Positions 48,901 through 59,900 of a stretch of 64,000 nucleotides of DNA are shown one piece after another (positions within the stretch are counted from its first letter, which is position 1; each line of letters begins with the position of its first letter). The notes under the pieces are model-generated. The model ran no database searches, had not been told where the DNA came from, and saw nothing but the letters and a program-made list of their open reading frames with translations. The position numbers and the translations under genes are program-made. The DNA comes from SFWF01 sp045539925. Lineage in GTDB: Bacteria; Bacillota; Clostridia; Oscillospirales; Acutalibacteraceae. The stretch lies in NCBI GenBank assembly GCA_045539925.1, contig JAZQGH010000184.1, forward strand, positions 1 through 64,000, in the 5' to 3' direction.

Positions 48901-51126
48901 TTAAAAAGAGCCCCATGTAAGAAGAGTGTCAACTTCTGTCTTCGTGTAAACATCAGCAGCGTTTGCCTTTGTAGCAATAGCTTCTGTATTTGTCTTAACC
49001 TGACCTTCAGCAAGAGCGTTTACCTTAGTAGAAGCATCTTCCTTTGCAGCCGCAAGAGTTGCAGCGTCGCCGTCAGTAATCTTGCCTTCGAGCTCCGCCT
49101 TGGCTTCAGCAAGAGCGCCGGATGCTGTAGCTTCTGCCGCACCCTGTGCTTCAGCAGCTTTTTCTTCAGCATACTTCTTAGCGCCGTATACTGTGTCAGC
49201 AGAGGAAGCATCTGTGGAAGCACCAATTACAGCAGCCTTTGTGTCGTCTGCGTAACCCTTAGCTTCTTCAAGCTTATCTTCTGCATCTCCTTTTGTTTCA
49301 TATGTTTCAGAAGCGAGAGTTTCGTGATCAGAAATAGCTTTAGCATTAGCTGCGATATCAGCCTTAATACCTGTTACTTCTGCGCCGTGCTCGTTAACAT
49401 ATGCGATAAGGTCGTTAACGCCATCAACTTCTTCAGCGGAAACACCGTTTGTAAGTCTTTCAATAGCGTTAGCATTTGTTGTGATCTGTTCCTGAAGCTC
49501 TGTCTTGTCAGCGCCCTTGAGGTAGTCAGCTTCGATAGCGTCGATAGCATCAGCATTAGCCTTGATGTCAGCCTTTACCTGAGTATCATCATAGATATCA
49601 GCAGATGTAAGGTAATCAGCTTCGATTGCAGCAATAGCTTCTGTATTAGCCTGTACCTTAGGATCGTTTTCAGCCTTGTATGTTTCAAGAGCAGCCTTTA
49701 CAGAAGCAGCAGTTTCAGAAGAGCCACCCTGTGCGGAAGCAAGAGTTTCTTCGGCCTTCTTATTAACATATGCGATTACATTTGTGATGTCTGCATACTT
49801 ATCATCAGAAGGAATTGTGCCAACATAATCTTCGAGCTCATCAACAGCAGTCTGAACCTTGCCAACTTCTGTGTCGGTGTAGCCCTTAGCTTCTGTAAGC
49901 TTATTAGAAGCATCTGTCTTTGTTTCGTACGTGCCTTCAGCAGTTTCGATGTGTTCAGCAAGAGCAGCGGATGTATCGTCAGCAGTCTTCTGAGCAGCAG
50001 CGATAGCTTCGTCTTTAGCGTCAGCATAGCCCTGAGCTTCTTCTCTTGTAGCATAGTCGCCTACAGCCTGCTTACCATCAAGAGCTGCCTGAAGACCGTC
50101 AACTTCAGCGATAGTATGCTTGTCGGGATGTGTATAAACTACAGTTTCAACACCATCAATCTTGATGTTGCCGTTTGTAGCAGATTCCTCAACCTTGTTA
50201 GCACCATCGGACATGCCGCCAAGACGTGTGATTTCGGAATCAGCGATAAGGGACTTGCCTTCAACCTTGTCTACCTTTGCAGCAAGACCTTCGTCCATGT
50301 CTGCACGGAGTGTGCCGATAGCAGTTGTATTAGCACCTTCAGCAGCCTTTGCGCGATTTACTTCTTCTGTAAGAGCTGTGTTTACATCGCCGATAGAATC
50401 TTCGATAGCAGCCTTGTCTGTGGATGTAAGATAGTCAGCAGCAACAGCATCCCACTTGGCCTTATCACCAGCAGCAATCTTGTCAAGTTCTGTCTTATTA
50501 GCGTGCTCGTGCTTCTTGGCTACGGCGTCAGCAAGATTTTCTTCTGTCTGCGTATAAGTGTCGAGAAGTGCCTTGTTAGCGTGTTCATGGTCAACAGCTT
50601 CGAGGGCTTCAACGCGAGTGTTCATAGCAGTGTTGAGATCATCGGCGTAACCTTCAGCATTTGCTTCTGCAGCATCCCATGCAGCTACCTTTTCAGCAGT
50701 AATGCCATCAAGAACATCCTTGTTAGCATGAGCATGGTTGCCTTCAGCGGAAGCGTTTACCTTTTCTGCAAGTTCAGCAGAGAGGTTTGCTTCGGAGATT
50801 TCAGAGAGATAAGCAACAGAGCCAAGACCAAGGAGAACCTTGAGTTCTTCTGCTGTGGGCTGCTTATTGATCTGCTTCCATTCTGCACCGTTCCACTTAG
50901 CGAGAATGTTTTCAGATACGCAGTAGTAGAGGCAGTTTTCATGTGCCTTTGCAGGAAGAGCAGCAACGTTTGCTACCTGAACAAAGTCACCAAGGCGCTT
51001 CATACCTGTGCCTGTACCGAGGTAAATACCGCCTTCATCAGTAGTAACATAAAGCGCACCATTGACGCCAGTAGAGGGAAGGTTATCAACTAAACCTTTA
51101 TAAAATTTAATCATGTTATCAGCCAT
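48901..51126 (-). CDS. long Ala-rich coiled-coil tail fibre, 741 aa
   Basis: N-terminal docking-like part (IKFYKGLVDNLPS, YVTTDEGGIYLGTGTG). From about residue 90 to 725 the chain is repetitive, alanine- and glutamate-rich coiled coil (LAEKVNASAEGNHAHANKDV, HEHANKTELDKIAAG, ADYLTSTDKAAI), with many YVTTD/ADYL-type repeats; ends VYTKTEVDTLLTWGSF. Probably a trimeric rod. Codon use is narrower and GC-richer than its neighbours, and an artefactual open frame of 589 codons runs on +. Confidence 0.72.
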   Translation of the reverse strand: MADNMIKFYKGLVDNLPSTGVNGALYVTTDEGGIYLGTGTGMKRLGDFVQVANVAALPAKAHENCLYYCVSENILAKWNGAEWKQINKQPTAEELKVLLGLGSVAYLSEISEANLSAELAEKVNASAEGNHAHANKDVLDGITAEKVAAWDAAEANAEGYADDLNTAMNTRVEALEAVDHEHANKALLDTYTQTEENLADAVAKKHEHANKTELDKIAAGDKAKWDAVAADYLTSTDKAAIEDSIGDVNTALTEEVNRAKAAEGANTTAIGTLRADMDEGLAAKVDKVEGKSLIADSEITRLGGMSDGANKVEESATNGNIKIDGVETVVYTHPDKHTIAEVDGLQAALDGKQAVGDYATREEAQGYADAKDEAIAAAQKTADDTSAALAEHIETAEGTYETKTDASNKLTEAKGYTDTEVGKVQTAVDELEDYVGTIPSDDKYADITNVIAYVNKKAEETLASAQGGSSETAASVKAALETYKAENDPKVQANTEAIAAIEADYLTSADIYDDTQVKADIKANADAIDAIEADYLKGADKTELQEQITTNANAIERLTNGVSAEEVDGVNDLIAYVNEHGAEVTGIKADIAANAKAISDHETLASETYETKGDAEDKLEEAKGYADDTKAAVIGASTDASSADTVYGAKKYAEEKAAEAQGAAEATASGALAEAKAELEGKITDGDAATLAAAKEDASTKVNALAEGQVKTNTEAIATKANAADVYTKTEVDTLLTWGSF

Positions 51127-51157
51127 ATTATGTTTCCTCCATTAATATAAGTGATTA

Positions 51158-52549
51158 TTAAAGTTCGCCCCAAACATAGCTATCCTCAATGTTAGAGATA
51201 GCCTCTTCGAGAGCTTCAAACTGTTCTGTAGTAACAAATTCAGCAGCGTAGTACGGCTTAATGTTGTTGTGGCAATCTTCATTACTAAGATTAATGCGGA
51301 TAGAATCAGCACCTACCCTAACACCATTTTCGTCATACCACTCTACTACGTAATCCCAACCAACATATTTGGATTCGGACGATGTTTTACCGAAGTATGT
51401 CCAAGTTTCGTAAGTGGGATCATAAGAAGCAAGAGCAAGCCAGCAAACACTGTATTTGCGTCCAAACTCATCCACTCCTGCAGCAGGATCGTCAAATGTG
51501 AGCATTTCGTCAATGATCACACCTTTGTCGCCTTCCTTGAAGCTTACTGCATTCTCAGGAGCATACGCCTTGAATGTCATATAGTACATATTGGCATTGC
51601 CGTTAGCGCCGACATTCTGATGAATAAATGTTGCGTTAGCAGGACACATGATACGAATTTCCTTGTCGCGATAATCAACAAGGGTTCCTTCGGGTGTTCC
51701 AGAAATGTCGTACTTTCTTGCAACGTAAACAGAGGGGATGGAGTCGATTGTTCGCTTGTCCATCATAGACATAGCGCCGTCAGAGTTTCTTGTTGCAAGA
51801 TTAAGGCTAAGAGCACCGTTAACTGCTACAAGACCATGAGACTCTTCTGCAATCTTGACAGCAATTTTGTTATCTACAATCTCAATGCCATCGCCTGCAA
51901 CAAATGTGTCTACGAGTCCCTTGACAGGGATATAGAGATTTGATGTGTTAGCGTCGTTAAATACCATCTTGATATAAGGATCGCCAACAACAGCTCCTTC
52001 GTAGGGAACATCATTCTCAGTAACTCTTTCGAGAGTCGCGGACTGGAGAACCATGTCTCTTGCCACATTGATTGTGTCTCCTACGTAAGAAACGACATCT
52101 CCGACGGTCTTTTTGAGTTTGTAGCTTACAGCATATCCATCGTCTGCTTCCGCCTGCTTTTCAATAGCGTACTCGGGCACAGAAACCTGAGGTACAAAAA
52201 GTCCGCCAGCAACTGCAACAAGGGCATTGCCCTCATCGGGAGCAATAGCAACCCCGATAGCCTTGCCGCCGTCACCAGTGTCAATAATGTTCATCGAGCC
52301 GTCAACCGCTGTAAGTCCTGTTAAACCAGAAATATTCCCTGATTTAAGAGACTCAAGAACCGCTCTGTCTTCAGGAGACATTAATCCTGCAAACTCAGAC
52401 GTTGCTTCGAGACCAACGCCCATGAGCTTTTCGCCATGATAGATTCGCTGAGAATCCTGAATCCAATACAGGGCAAGCGAGTCCTTCGTAGCCAGCGCAT
52501 CATAAGTTGCCTGCAGCTTGACGGCTATAAATTTTACATTTTGAGCCAT
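51158..52549 (-). CDS. tail/baseplate-associated protein, 463 aa
   Basis: The start MAQNVKFIAVKLQATYDALA resembles fibre docking domains ('LYWIQDSQRIYHGEKLMGVG'). The middle is beta-rich (GLTGLTAVDGSMNIID, GDGIEIVDNKIAVKIA); the last 150 residues form an extended beta domain ending DSYVWGEL. Adsorption apparatus by context. Confidence 0.65.
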   Translation of the reverse strand: MAQNVKFIAVKLQATYDALATKDSLALYWIQDSQRIYHGEKLMGVGLEATSEFAGLMSPEDRAVLESLKSGNISGLTGLTAVDGSMNIIDTGDGGKAIGVAIAPDEGNALVAVAGGLFVPQVSVPEYAIEKQAEADDGYAVSYKLKKTVGDVVSYVGDTINVARDMVLQSATLERVTENDVPYEGAVVGDPYIKMVFNDANTSNLYIPVKGLVDTFVAGDGIEIVDNKIAVKIAEESHGLVAVNGALSLNLATRNSDGAMSMMDKRTIDSIPSVYVARKYDISGTPEGTLVDYRDKEIRIMCPANATFIHQNVGANGNANMYYMTFKAYAPENAVSFKEGDKGVIIDEMLTFDDPAAGVDEFGRKYSVCWLALASYDPTYETWTYFGKTSSESKYVGWDYVVEWYDENGVRVGADSIRINLSNEDCHNNIKPYYAAEFVTTEQFEALEEAISNIEDSYVWGEL

Positions 52550-52606
52550 ATTACTTCCTTTCTATAGAATTGATATTATAATAAGAGCTCTGCTCTCATT
52601 AACAAA

Positions 52607-53473
52607 TTAAATGAACTCCCACTCGTAATCAGACTCTTCGCCGTTCTCGTCGATGAAAGTCCATTCGTCAAACGGGTTAAGATCTGTGGGCGGAGGATTT
52701 TCGAGTCCGCCGTCGTTTGTCCATGTGAGAATATTATCCTCGTCGATGTGAGGAATGAATGTGACGCTGGAAGCACCGATTACCTCACCAACATTAATAA
52801 TCTGTCCTGTGGTAAGGGTAACGATGATTTCTTCATTCTCGTTAACAATAAAGCTTTCAATGCCACAGCCACAATCGCCGCTCGCCGGGATGACACAGCT
52901 ATCTCCGATAGGAGAGCCGTTGGCAGTGAGCTGAAGTGTGTTAGCTTCTTTGTTAAACATGATGTTATCAGCCTTTGTTTCGTCGAGATAATTATTCATA
53001 TCGTTGATGGCTGCAATAGCAGCATTAACCTGAATAATTCTCTGATCAAGAGCGCTTAAAGCATCATCTGCAATAACATCACTCCAAACAGTAACGGGCA
53101 GAATAGTCACTGTAGTAGGACTTGTTTTTCTGACAAGCTGTTTAGGGTTTCCGTCAGGATCCATATCCACCTTCGTAAAGGTCAAGCTTATCTCGATATC
53201 GCCCGCTTCTCTGGTTAACTCTGTATCGATAGGGAGTTTATACTGTAACTTGTCCTTATAAAGCTCGTCTGATTTTGTAAGATACTCAGTCTTATACTCT
53301 CGGCTTACAGGCTTTACGTATTCCATCACGACGGTGAAATCGGACATCTCGATTCCTTTATAAACAGGGTCAACGAGGAAGTGAAGTGTATCAACAAGTT
53401 TACTGCGCTGCATAATTCTTTCTCGCACTGTTGTTTTGAGTAAATTACTTTCGTCGAGTAAAATAGTGTACAT
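52607..53473 (-). CDS. BppU-like baseplate upper protein, 288 aa
   Basis: MYTILLDESNLLKTTVRERI, LVDTLHFLVDP, DFTVVMEYVKPVSREYKTEYL and EAGDIEISLTFTKVD match the N-terminal domain of BppU-type baseplate proteins (Lactococcus phage family), which anchor receptor-binding proteins to Dit. A coiled coil (IQVNAAIAAINDM) and a beta tail follow, ending DYEWEFI. ATG 53473 is chosen over the upstream M for GAAGGTGGTGTGAT. Confidence 0.7.
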   Translation of the reverse strand: MYTILLDESNLLKTTVRERIMQRSKLVDTLHFLVDPVYKGIEMSDFTVVMEYVKPVSREYKTEYLTKSDELYKDKLQYKLPIDTELTREAGDIEISLTFTKVDMDPDGNPKQLVRKTSPTTVTILPVTVWSDVIADDALSALDQRIIQVNAAIAAINDMNNYLDETKADNIMFNKEANTLQLTANGSPIGDSCVIPASGDCGCGIESFIVNENEEIIVTLTTGQIINVGEVIGASSVTFIPHIDEDNILTWTNDGGLENPPPTDLNPFDEWTFIDENGEESDYEWEFI

Positions 53474-53474
53474 A

Positions 53475-53615
53475 TCACACCACCTTCTTTGCAGAAATAA
53501 TATAGTCATATTCCTGCTCTGTAATTTTCTTAGAGGCTAAAAGTTTATCAAGCCATTCTTTGCGAACCTGTTCTTTTTCGTACAGCCTCTTTAAACTTTC
53601 AATAAATTGATTCAT
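53475..53615 (-). CDS. XkdX-like small tail protein, 46 aa
   Basis: MNQFIESLKRLYEKEQVRKE then WLDKLLASKKITEQEYDYII. The 'L-x-x-x-K-I-T-x-x-E-Y-x-x-I' end is the XkdX family pattern of small tail-associated proteins. It is coupled to its neighbours: its ATG overlaps the preceding stop (ATGA) and its end holds the next ribosome binding site. Confidence 0.65.
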   Translation of the reverse strand: MNQFIESLKRLYEKEQVRKEWLDKLLASKKITEQEYDYIISAKKVV

Positions 53616-53926
53616 ATCATCTCTCCTTCTATCAACAGGAGTGTATACGCATCGATGATTTCTTCGGGCGTTTTAAGGTTAAGAATCTTAAGCTGCCTAT
53701 ACTCATACTCATCAATCTCAGCAAGCTCTACGGTATCGCATCCTTCAACGGGGAAAGCGTAAAGTCCTTTTACATGCCAAACAAATTCGCCGTTAGACGA
53801 CATAATTGCCTGCGCCTCATTACGAGGGCAGGCAATTATAATTCCGTGCTTTTTCTGATATTTAACGAAGGCGAGACGATCTAAGACGTCGATAACTCTA
53901 CCGTCTTTTAAAACTTTATAGTACAT
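53612..53926 (-). CDS. hypothetical tail-region protein, 104 aa
   Basis: ATG 53926 after AAGGAGGAGATC. MYYKVLKDGRVIDVLDRLAF begins a beta domain; the end is helical (EEIIDAYTLLLIEGEMI). Similar to the 38007 protein at the N-terminus. Function unknown. Confidence 0.6.
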   Translation of the reverse strand: MYYKVLKDGRVIDVLDRLAFVKYQKKHGIIIACPRNEAQAIMSSNGEFVWHVKGLYAFPVEGCDTVELAEIDEYEYRQLKILNLKTPEEIIDAYTLLLIEGEMI

Positions 53927-53936
53927 GATCTCCTCC

Positions 53937-56900
53937 TTAAATGGCAAACATTATTCTTACATAAACAGTGTCATTAGTAAGCTGAGTAATGCTTGACGCA
54001 GCACCAGTTTCACTAATTCTATAAACATAAGCAGTCTGTTCTACGTTGGGAGAGCGTGTCCAATAAGCAACCGCTGTGCCATCTTCGCGGCGACAAAGCC
54101 TTGCGTCGTTGTTTGTCACGAGATGACTAATAGGAGTACCTTCGCTTGTATATGGCTCAATGCTAACCGCAGTGTTGTTGCATACTTCATAAATAGAAGG
54201 AATGAAGATGTAAGAGTCAAAGTTTGTAACCGTAGTAGACTTATTACCTATAGACGACTTTACCGAAACTTCCTTTATGAGTTGCTTCCATTGATTCGGA
54301 AATGCGTTATACAGTCTGCTGTTAAGATAGGAGCAAAGACTATATTCTCCCCAACCACCACTATTAGAGTTAGGAGAGTCTCCCAAACGGATAGGCTGCG
54401 GCAGAACATTCGAAGCAATAAACGCAATAGAAGAACGTGCTCCAGATGTGCCAGTCAAATAATATCGCTTCATTGTTCCGTTCAACTCAAGACAAGTTTC
54501 GAATGTCATTTCGTTATGAGACCAGTAAGCAAGACGTGCGCACACCTCGTCTCCGAGATCTGCATACCAAAGCTTGCTCCAATGAACAGTGCCTTTTGCA
54601 TAATTTTCATAAGAACCATCTTCAAACTTGGTGCAGCCAAAAACAAGAGTTACATTGTGAGTCATGTCGTGAGCGCCTTCGAGAGAGACGTAAAGAGGCG
54701 TATCCTCCTTCATGTTTGATGTGTAGACATGGAGCCCCGCTTCGCCTTTCTTATGACGAAGAACGATCATTTCTCTATTAGGAACTGTCATAGGAGTCAT
54801 CGTAGCACTACCCCATACGAGTCGAGCCCCGTTGTTATAAGAAAGCTGGAACCCGCTTGTATCAAGTCCAGAGAAGCATTGCATCAGAACAGAGTTATTT
54901 GCGTTACCGCTTGCCATCTCGCAGTCTACAGCTAAAACAAAGTCTCTGTCTTCGGAGAGCAGAGCAATACCTGTATCAAGGTGGTTGCGTCCTGTGAATT
55001 CGATAGGTTCACTAATAAGAACTCGCTCTTCAATATCAGAGTAGCTTACATCTTCGCCGAGGCGAATAGAAACGGTGTCTTTTGCTTCAATGTAATCGGC
55101 AAGATTGATTATGCCAGCAGCACTGAGCTTGGTCATCATGTAAAGTTCCACCGGACGAAGCGTAGAAATATCTTTGTTCTCAAAATATTTATCTGCATAT
55201 TGGCACGAGTCGAACACTGCGTTTATAGTCTTGTCTCCATCTACATAGCCTGACTTATCCCATTTATCAAATAAATAGTATTTACGATTAATTTCACCTG
55301 CTGTATATGTAGGTGTTTCGCCACTGTACAAAACCATAGATCCGTAAGGAGCAACGCTGCTTTGAAGTAGTGAGCCATTGGCAATATACTGTACTGTATA
55401 GTCGCGAGTTTTTTCTGTATACGTCGCTCGTATTGTCTGGTCAGACCACACAGGAGCAAAATCAGCATCCCATCCAGCAAAGATATATTCTGTACTCGGA
55501 GAGCTTTCCTTTGTAGGTGTGGGTATTGGGTTTTCTGCCCGGGTGATAGGATCCACAGGCAAAGACTCTGCATCAACATACTGCACGTCTAAGATTGTTC
55601 CGTCGTGATTAACAAACGTCACTACAAATTGTTTAGTTGTTGCATCTGCTTCAATTGTGAGATACTGCCACAGTTCGTTAAAATCATTTATCTCTCTGTC
55701 TTTTCCAGAGGCAACCCATATGTAACCAGTGACTACGGACTTACTGTTTTCATAGCCGTCGTTATCTACGCCGCGCATATTATACATTCGGCTAAGGATG
55801 GAAGTGTCTTGAATACCGAAATCTTTATTCCAATCGATTCCAATGAGTCGAACCGTATTAAGACTGGTAGACGCATCAACGATTGCGTGTGTATCTACTC
55901 CGTAAATATTTTCGGCAATAAGCTTCTGTAACTTTTCATAGCTTGCAACATCAAGAACCTCAAGATCATTAAGATTCTTCATTGTAAGTGATGTTACTGC
56001 AGGAATGTAGGCTTTCTGAATTTTACCGCCATTTGCAAAAATAACGCCTGTTGCTCCAGAACCCTCCGCGCGAAGCTCAATAAGATTGTTACAATTAGAT
56101 AAGTCAACTACGCTATTAAGTCCCGTGATATTGCGAATATCAAGGTATTCAAGCAGCCTGTTATTTCCGAGCGCAAGCCCCGTCATAAATGTATTCTCGT
56201 AGCCTTCTACGTCGCTACCGATGACCAAACTCTGTAAACGAGAAGCCATCGAAAAGTCGTTATCTCCAAGATAACATTTCGATAAATCGCCAATTGCCTG
56301 AATAAAAGAAGCACCGTAAATAAGCACAATGTCCGCTGTCTCAGATTCAGTTTCTCTTCTGACAGTGTACTCCACTCCAGCTTTTGCTCTAAACACTATA
56401 GGAGCTGTGTTGCCAAATTCTGCGGCAATATACATATCCGTATAAGGCGTTAAATAAAGCGTGTAGTCTTGCGGAACAACAGGGTTTGTCGGATTATTAA
56501 ATCTCAATCTGATAAAATCGTCTTTCGCAAAAGTACTTACATACTTTGTCGCCATATACAGTTCCTGATTGCGTTCAAATTGCCTGCGCTGATACTTCTT
56601 TCGACCGTTAAGCATCGGCTCTAAGAACATCGGGTTTTGTGCGCCAGCAATGCTGTTATCAACAGAAACACCACGATATGTTCGAATATATTTTCTCTCG
56701 GTGTCAAGTCTCCAAAGCTCTTCAGGGAACTGATTCTGTGCGTCATCCCACTGCTTGATGAGACTCGTAGAACTCCAAGCTCCAAGACTTTCGCATGTCT
56801 GGAACATACCTTTGAGTCTATCCGCAAAAAGATCTCTGATGCGACAGAATAGGTTGCTTTCTGCCGCCCTGTAAACATAGGCTCCCGAGGCATCCTTGTC

Positions 56901-59900
56901 TACATCTTCTAAACCGTAGGTAAGAATGAGCTTACCCGTGTTATCAATACCTAAAGATGTATCCATATCGTACGCGAAGCATAAATCCCAACGATATCCG
57001 TCATTGATTAATGCTTTTTCGTTATCAACAATATAATTGTTGACCTTGCCACCAATTGTTGTTGCTTCTGTTTCAGAGATGTAAATTTTACCCCTGTGAA
57101 GGAAAAGATTCTTCGCTCTGTTGTCCACCATTAGGTATCTTTCTGTAAACAGATAGAAGTACAATGCTGAATCAAGAATAAAATAATCCTCGAAATTCGC
57201 AACGAATTCCTCGTCGGTCGATGTTACAACAAATTTATAGAACTCGCGCCATGCGTCAATGTTAACCTGTCGCTGCTCATCGGTAATATCATCCATCTCA
57301 TATCTGAATTCATATGACTCTGCGCCAAAAGATTTAAACTCGCCTTCTTCGTCGTATGTGTACTCAGAATAGAGATTGTCATAAGCCGCATTGCCTGCTA
57401 CGAAATCCTCGGGAGCGATATAAGCCCCGCCAACGCCTGTCGGGAACTCTGCCAGCGGGACATCGAAGTCCATAATCTCGACGATACATTCCTTAGGATC
57501 TGCTGCATCGTTAACGCGAGTATAGTCAGTTTTCTTGTCATCACCAACGTTGCCTAACGCATAGTAGTGCCACGAGGTGTCATTGAACTCTCTGTGTTTT
57601 GTCAGATCTTCTTCGTTCTCTCGAATGAAAACTACGCAGTTATGAAACTCCATAGTATCACGAACCCTTGGGTCATTAACCTTTGCAGGTCTAACGACAG
57701 GGTTAAACTCATTATATCTGCGAGCGAACTGTGCGTTGTTCTGATTTTCAGACGAAGCGATGTTTACCTTAATATTCATATAGTTGGTAGGCACGGAGTC
57801 TCTTGTAAATGTTACCGTCTTACCCGTGATCGGATTCCCCTCTTCGTCTGTACCATTAAAAGTAAAAAGGGAAGCATCCTTGTTCATAATCAGTCTAATG
57901 TTTCGTCCGGCATACCCGTACTTATTAGAACTCGTCCCTTGTCCGCTATGTTCCGCCCCCGTACATGTCCAGTTGTCTAATACTGCATCGCCACCCTTGT
58001 AGATCTGACGGACGGTAGTGTTCTTAACTTTATCGTCTTTGTCGTTGGTGAACCACGGGGCATCAATCATAATGATACGTAAGTCAGGACATTTTTCAGC
58101 TAATGTCTCAGGGGTTAATGCGTTGTTTTCGTCGTAGATCTGGTTACGGTTGTATCTCGCAATCATCTCGTCCGCATTACGAGCGTCTGCGATGAAATTT
58201 GTAAGAATCTCCTTGTCAGTTAAGCTTGTGTCATACGCCTTCATACGATACACATGAACATCACAGTCAGCGCTTCCTATCGTAATCGGCTGAGCAGTAA
58301 GCTGCATGAACGACGAGTCAGACGCATAAATTAACGGTCTGTTCGCAACTCCGTCTTCATAGGTCATAACCATAGGAATGTCGGTGTCTTTGTTGATATT
58401 GAATTCAAACTCGATAATATCTTCTTCACAATAAGGAATATAAAGTTCTTTGTTGCTTGCGTAAATATTCGCGTTCTCAACCTTCATATCAAGACCAATA
58501 GGAGTGTCGCCGTCTATACAGGATAAGAATGTACTGCTACGCTTTTTAACATTCGTAGTCTTAAATACGAACTTAAATTCTTTACCTGTTGCTTTCGGGT
58601 CATACTCCGAGCCGAAAAGGTTGTAGTTAATAGTAGCCGTTGTGCCTGCCTTAACACAGAAATATGTGTCGCCATTGTCGTCTCTCTGATAACCGCCGTT
58701 AGTCCAGTCGAAGTTATCAGATATAGACATTGTTATACCTGTGTTTGCGTCAGACCAAATTCTATTTTCGTCATTATTTGAACGCCCCGTAGGATTAAAG
58801 TCAAATGCCATATTAGCAGTGACAGGCTTAATCTCAATTCCGAGTTCTGCCACATCAACCTTAATGTCTACCGACGTTACACCACACTCAATCTTTAAAG
58901 TCTTTTCACCTACATCAGAGGATTTATATGACCACGTATCGACTGTGCCACTAAGAGTCTGTTCCCCTATGGACACACCATCTACATAACGTGTGACCGT
59001 AGGATTTTCAGATGCGGGGTCAATAACGACATATGTAATTTCCGTAGCATTATACTGACGTGCTTCAACAACGCCGTAATAGTCATTTCTATAAACACAA
59101 CCAATAATAGGTGTCGTTGACTCTGCGTCGCGCCATATAATATCCTTATAAATATGAGGAGTCTCAATCTCCACACTATTTACAGAGGCTATCATCCATA
59201 CTTCGAGCAGATGAGCTCCGTGCTCCTGTGCAGGAAGTGTATACGATTGAAGTAATCCAGACGCATTCGTAGATACCGACTCGAGCTCTTTGCCATCAAG
59301 TTTAAAATGTACAGTCTTAGGAATTGCTCCATAAGGAGTGTATGTAAAGTTGACAGTCTCTCCCGCAGTATATGCTACCTGATCTCTGAAAGAAGATTCT
59401 ATGCGTACGTCAACCATCTGAACAGTCCATGTCTTAACAGACATCGAACCACCCTCGTCCGTAACGGTGAGAGTAAACTTATGCGTTCCTGTGGTCACAT
59501 ATTCTGATAAATCAAAAGTGTTAAGCCCTTGATTCAAAGAACCAGACATAATCACAGAACTACCTTTTTTCCAAGTATAAGAGCAATCAACTGTCTCACC
59601 ATCAGCGTCGTAGGAGGTGCAATTGAATTCAATAACAGCCTTGTCGCTCGTTGTGATCGTTAGCGGGGAAGTGGTTACTCTTGTGACCGTGAGGGTTGTC
59701 GCTGTAGCGCCTCCACCAGAGCCACCCGTGATAACAAACTGACTTTTTATAGACTCAGCGCTACCATCGACTTCATACAGCGTGAACACATTCTCTGTTT
59801 CTTCTCCGGTCGCTTCGAGCGTAGCGGTTCCGTAAGTAGCATAATACTCATAGCCAGCCTGCTCACCTAACTCACTTACTTCCGATTCCAGTTCAGTGAT

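Noticed and set aside
49324..51093. 589-codon open frame on + opposite the Ala-rich fibre
   Set aside because: It is a shadow of a repetitive GC-biased gene: no ribosome binding site, Cys/Ser/Phe-rich composition mirroring Ala/Glu codons, and the - frame has clear domain structure.
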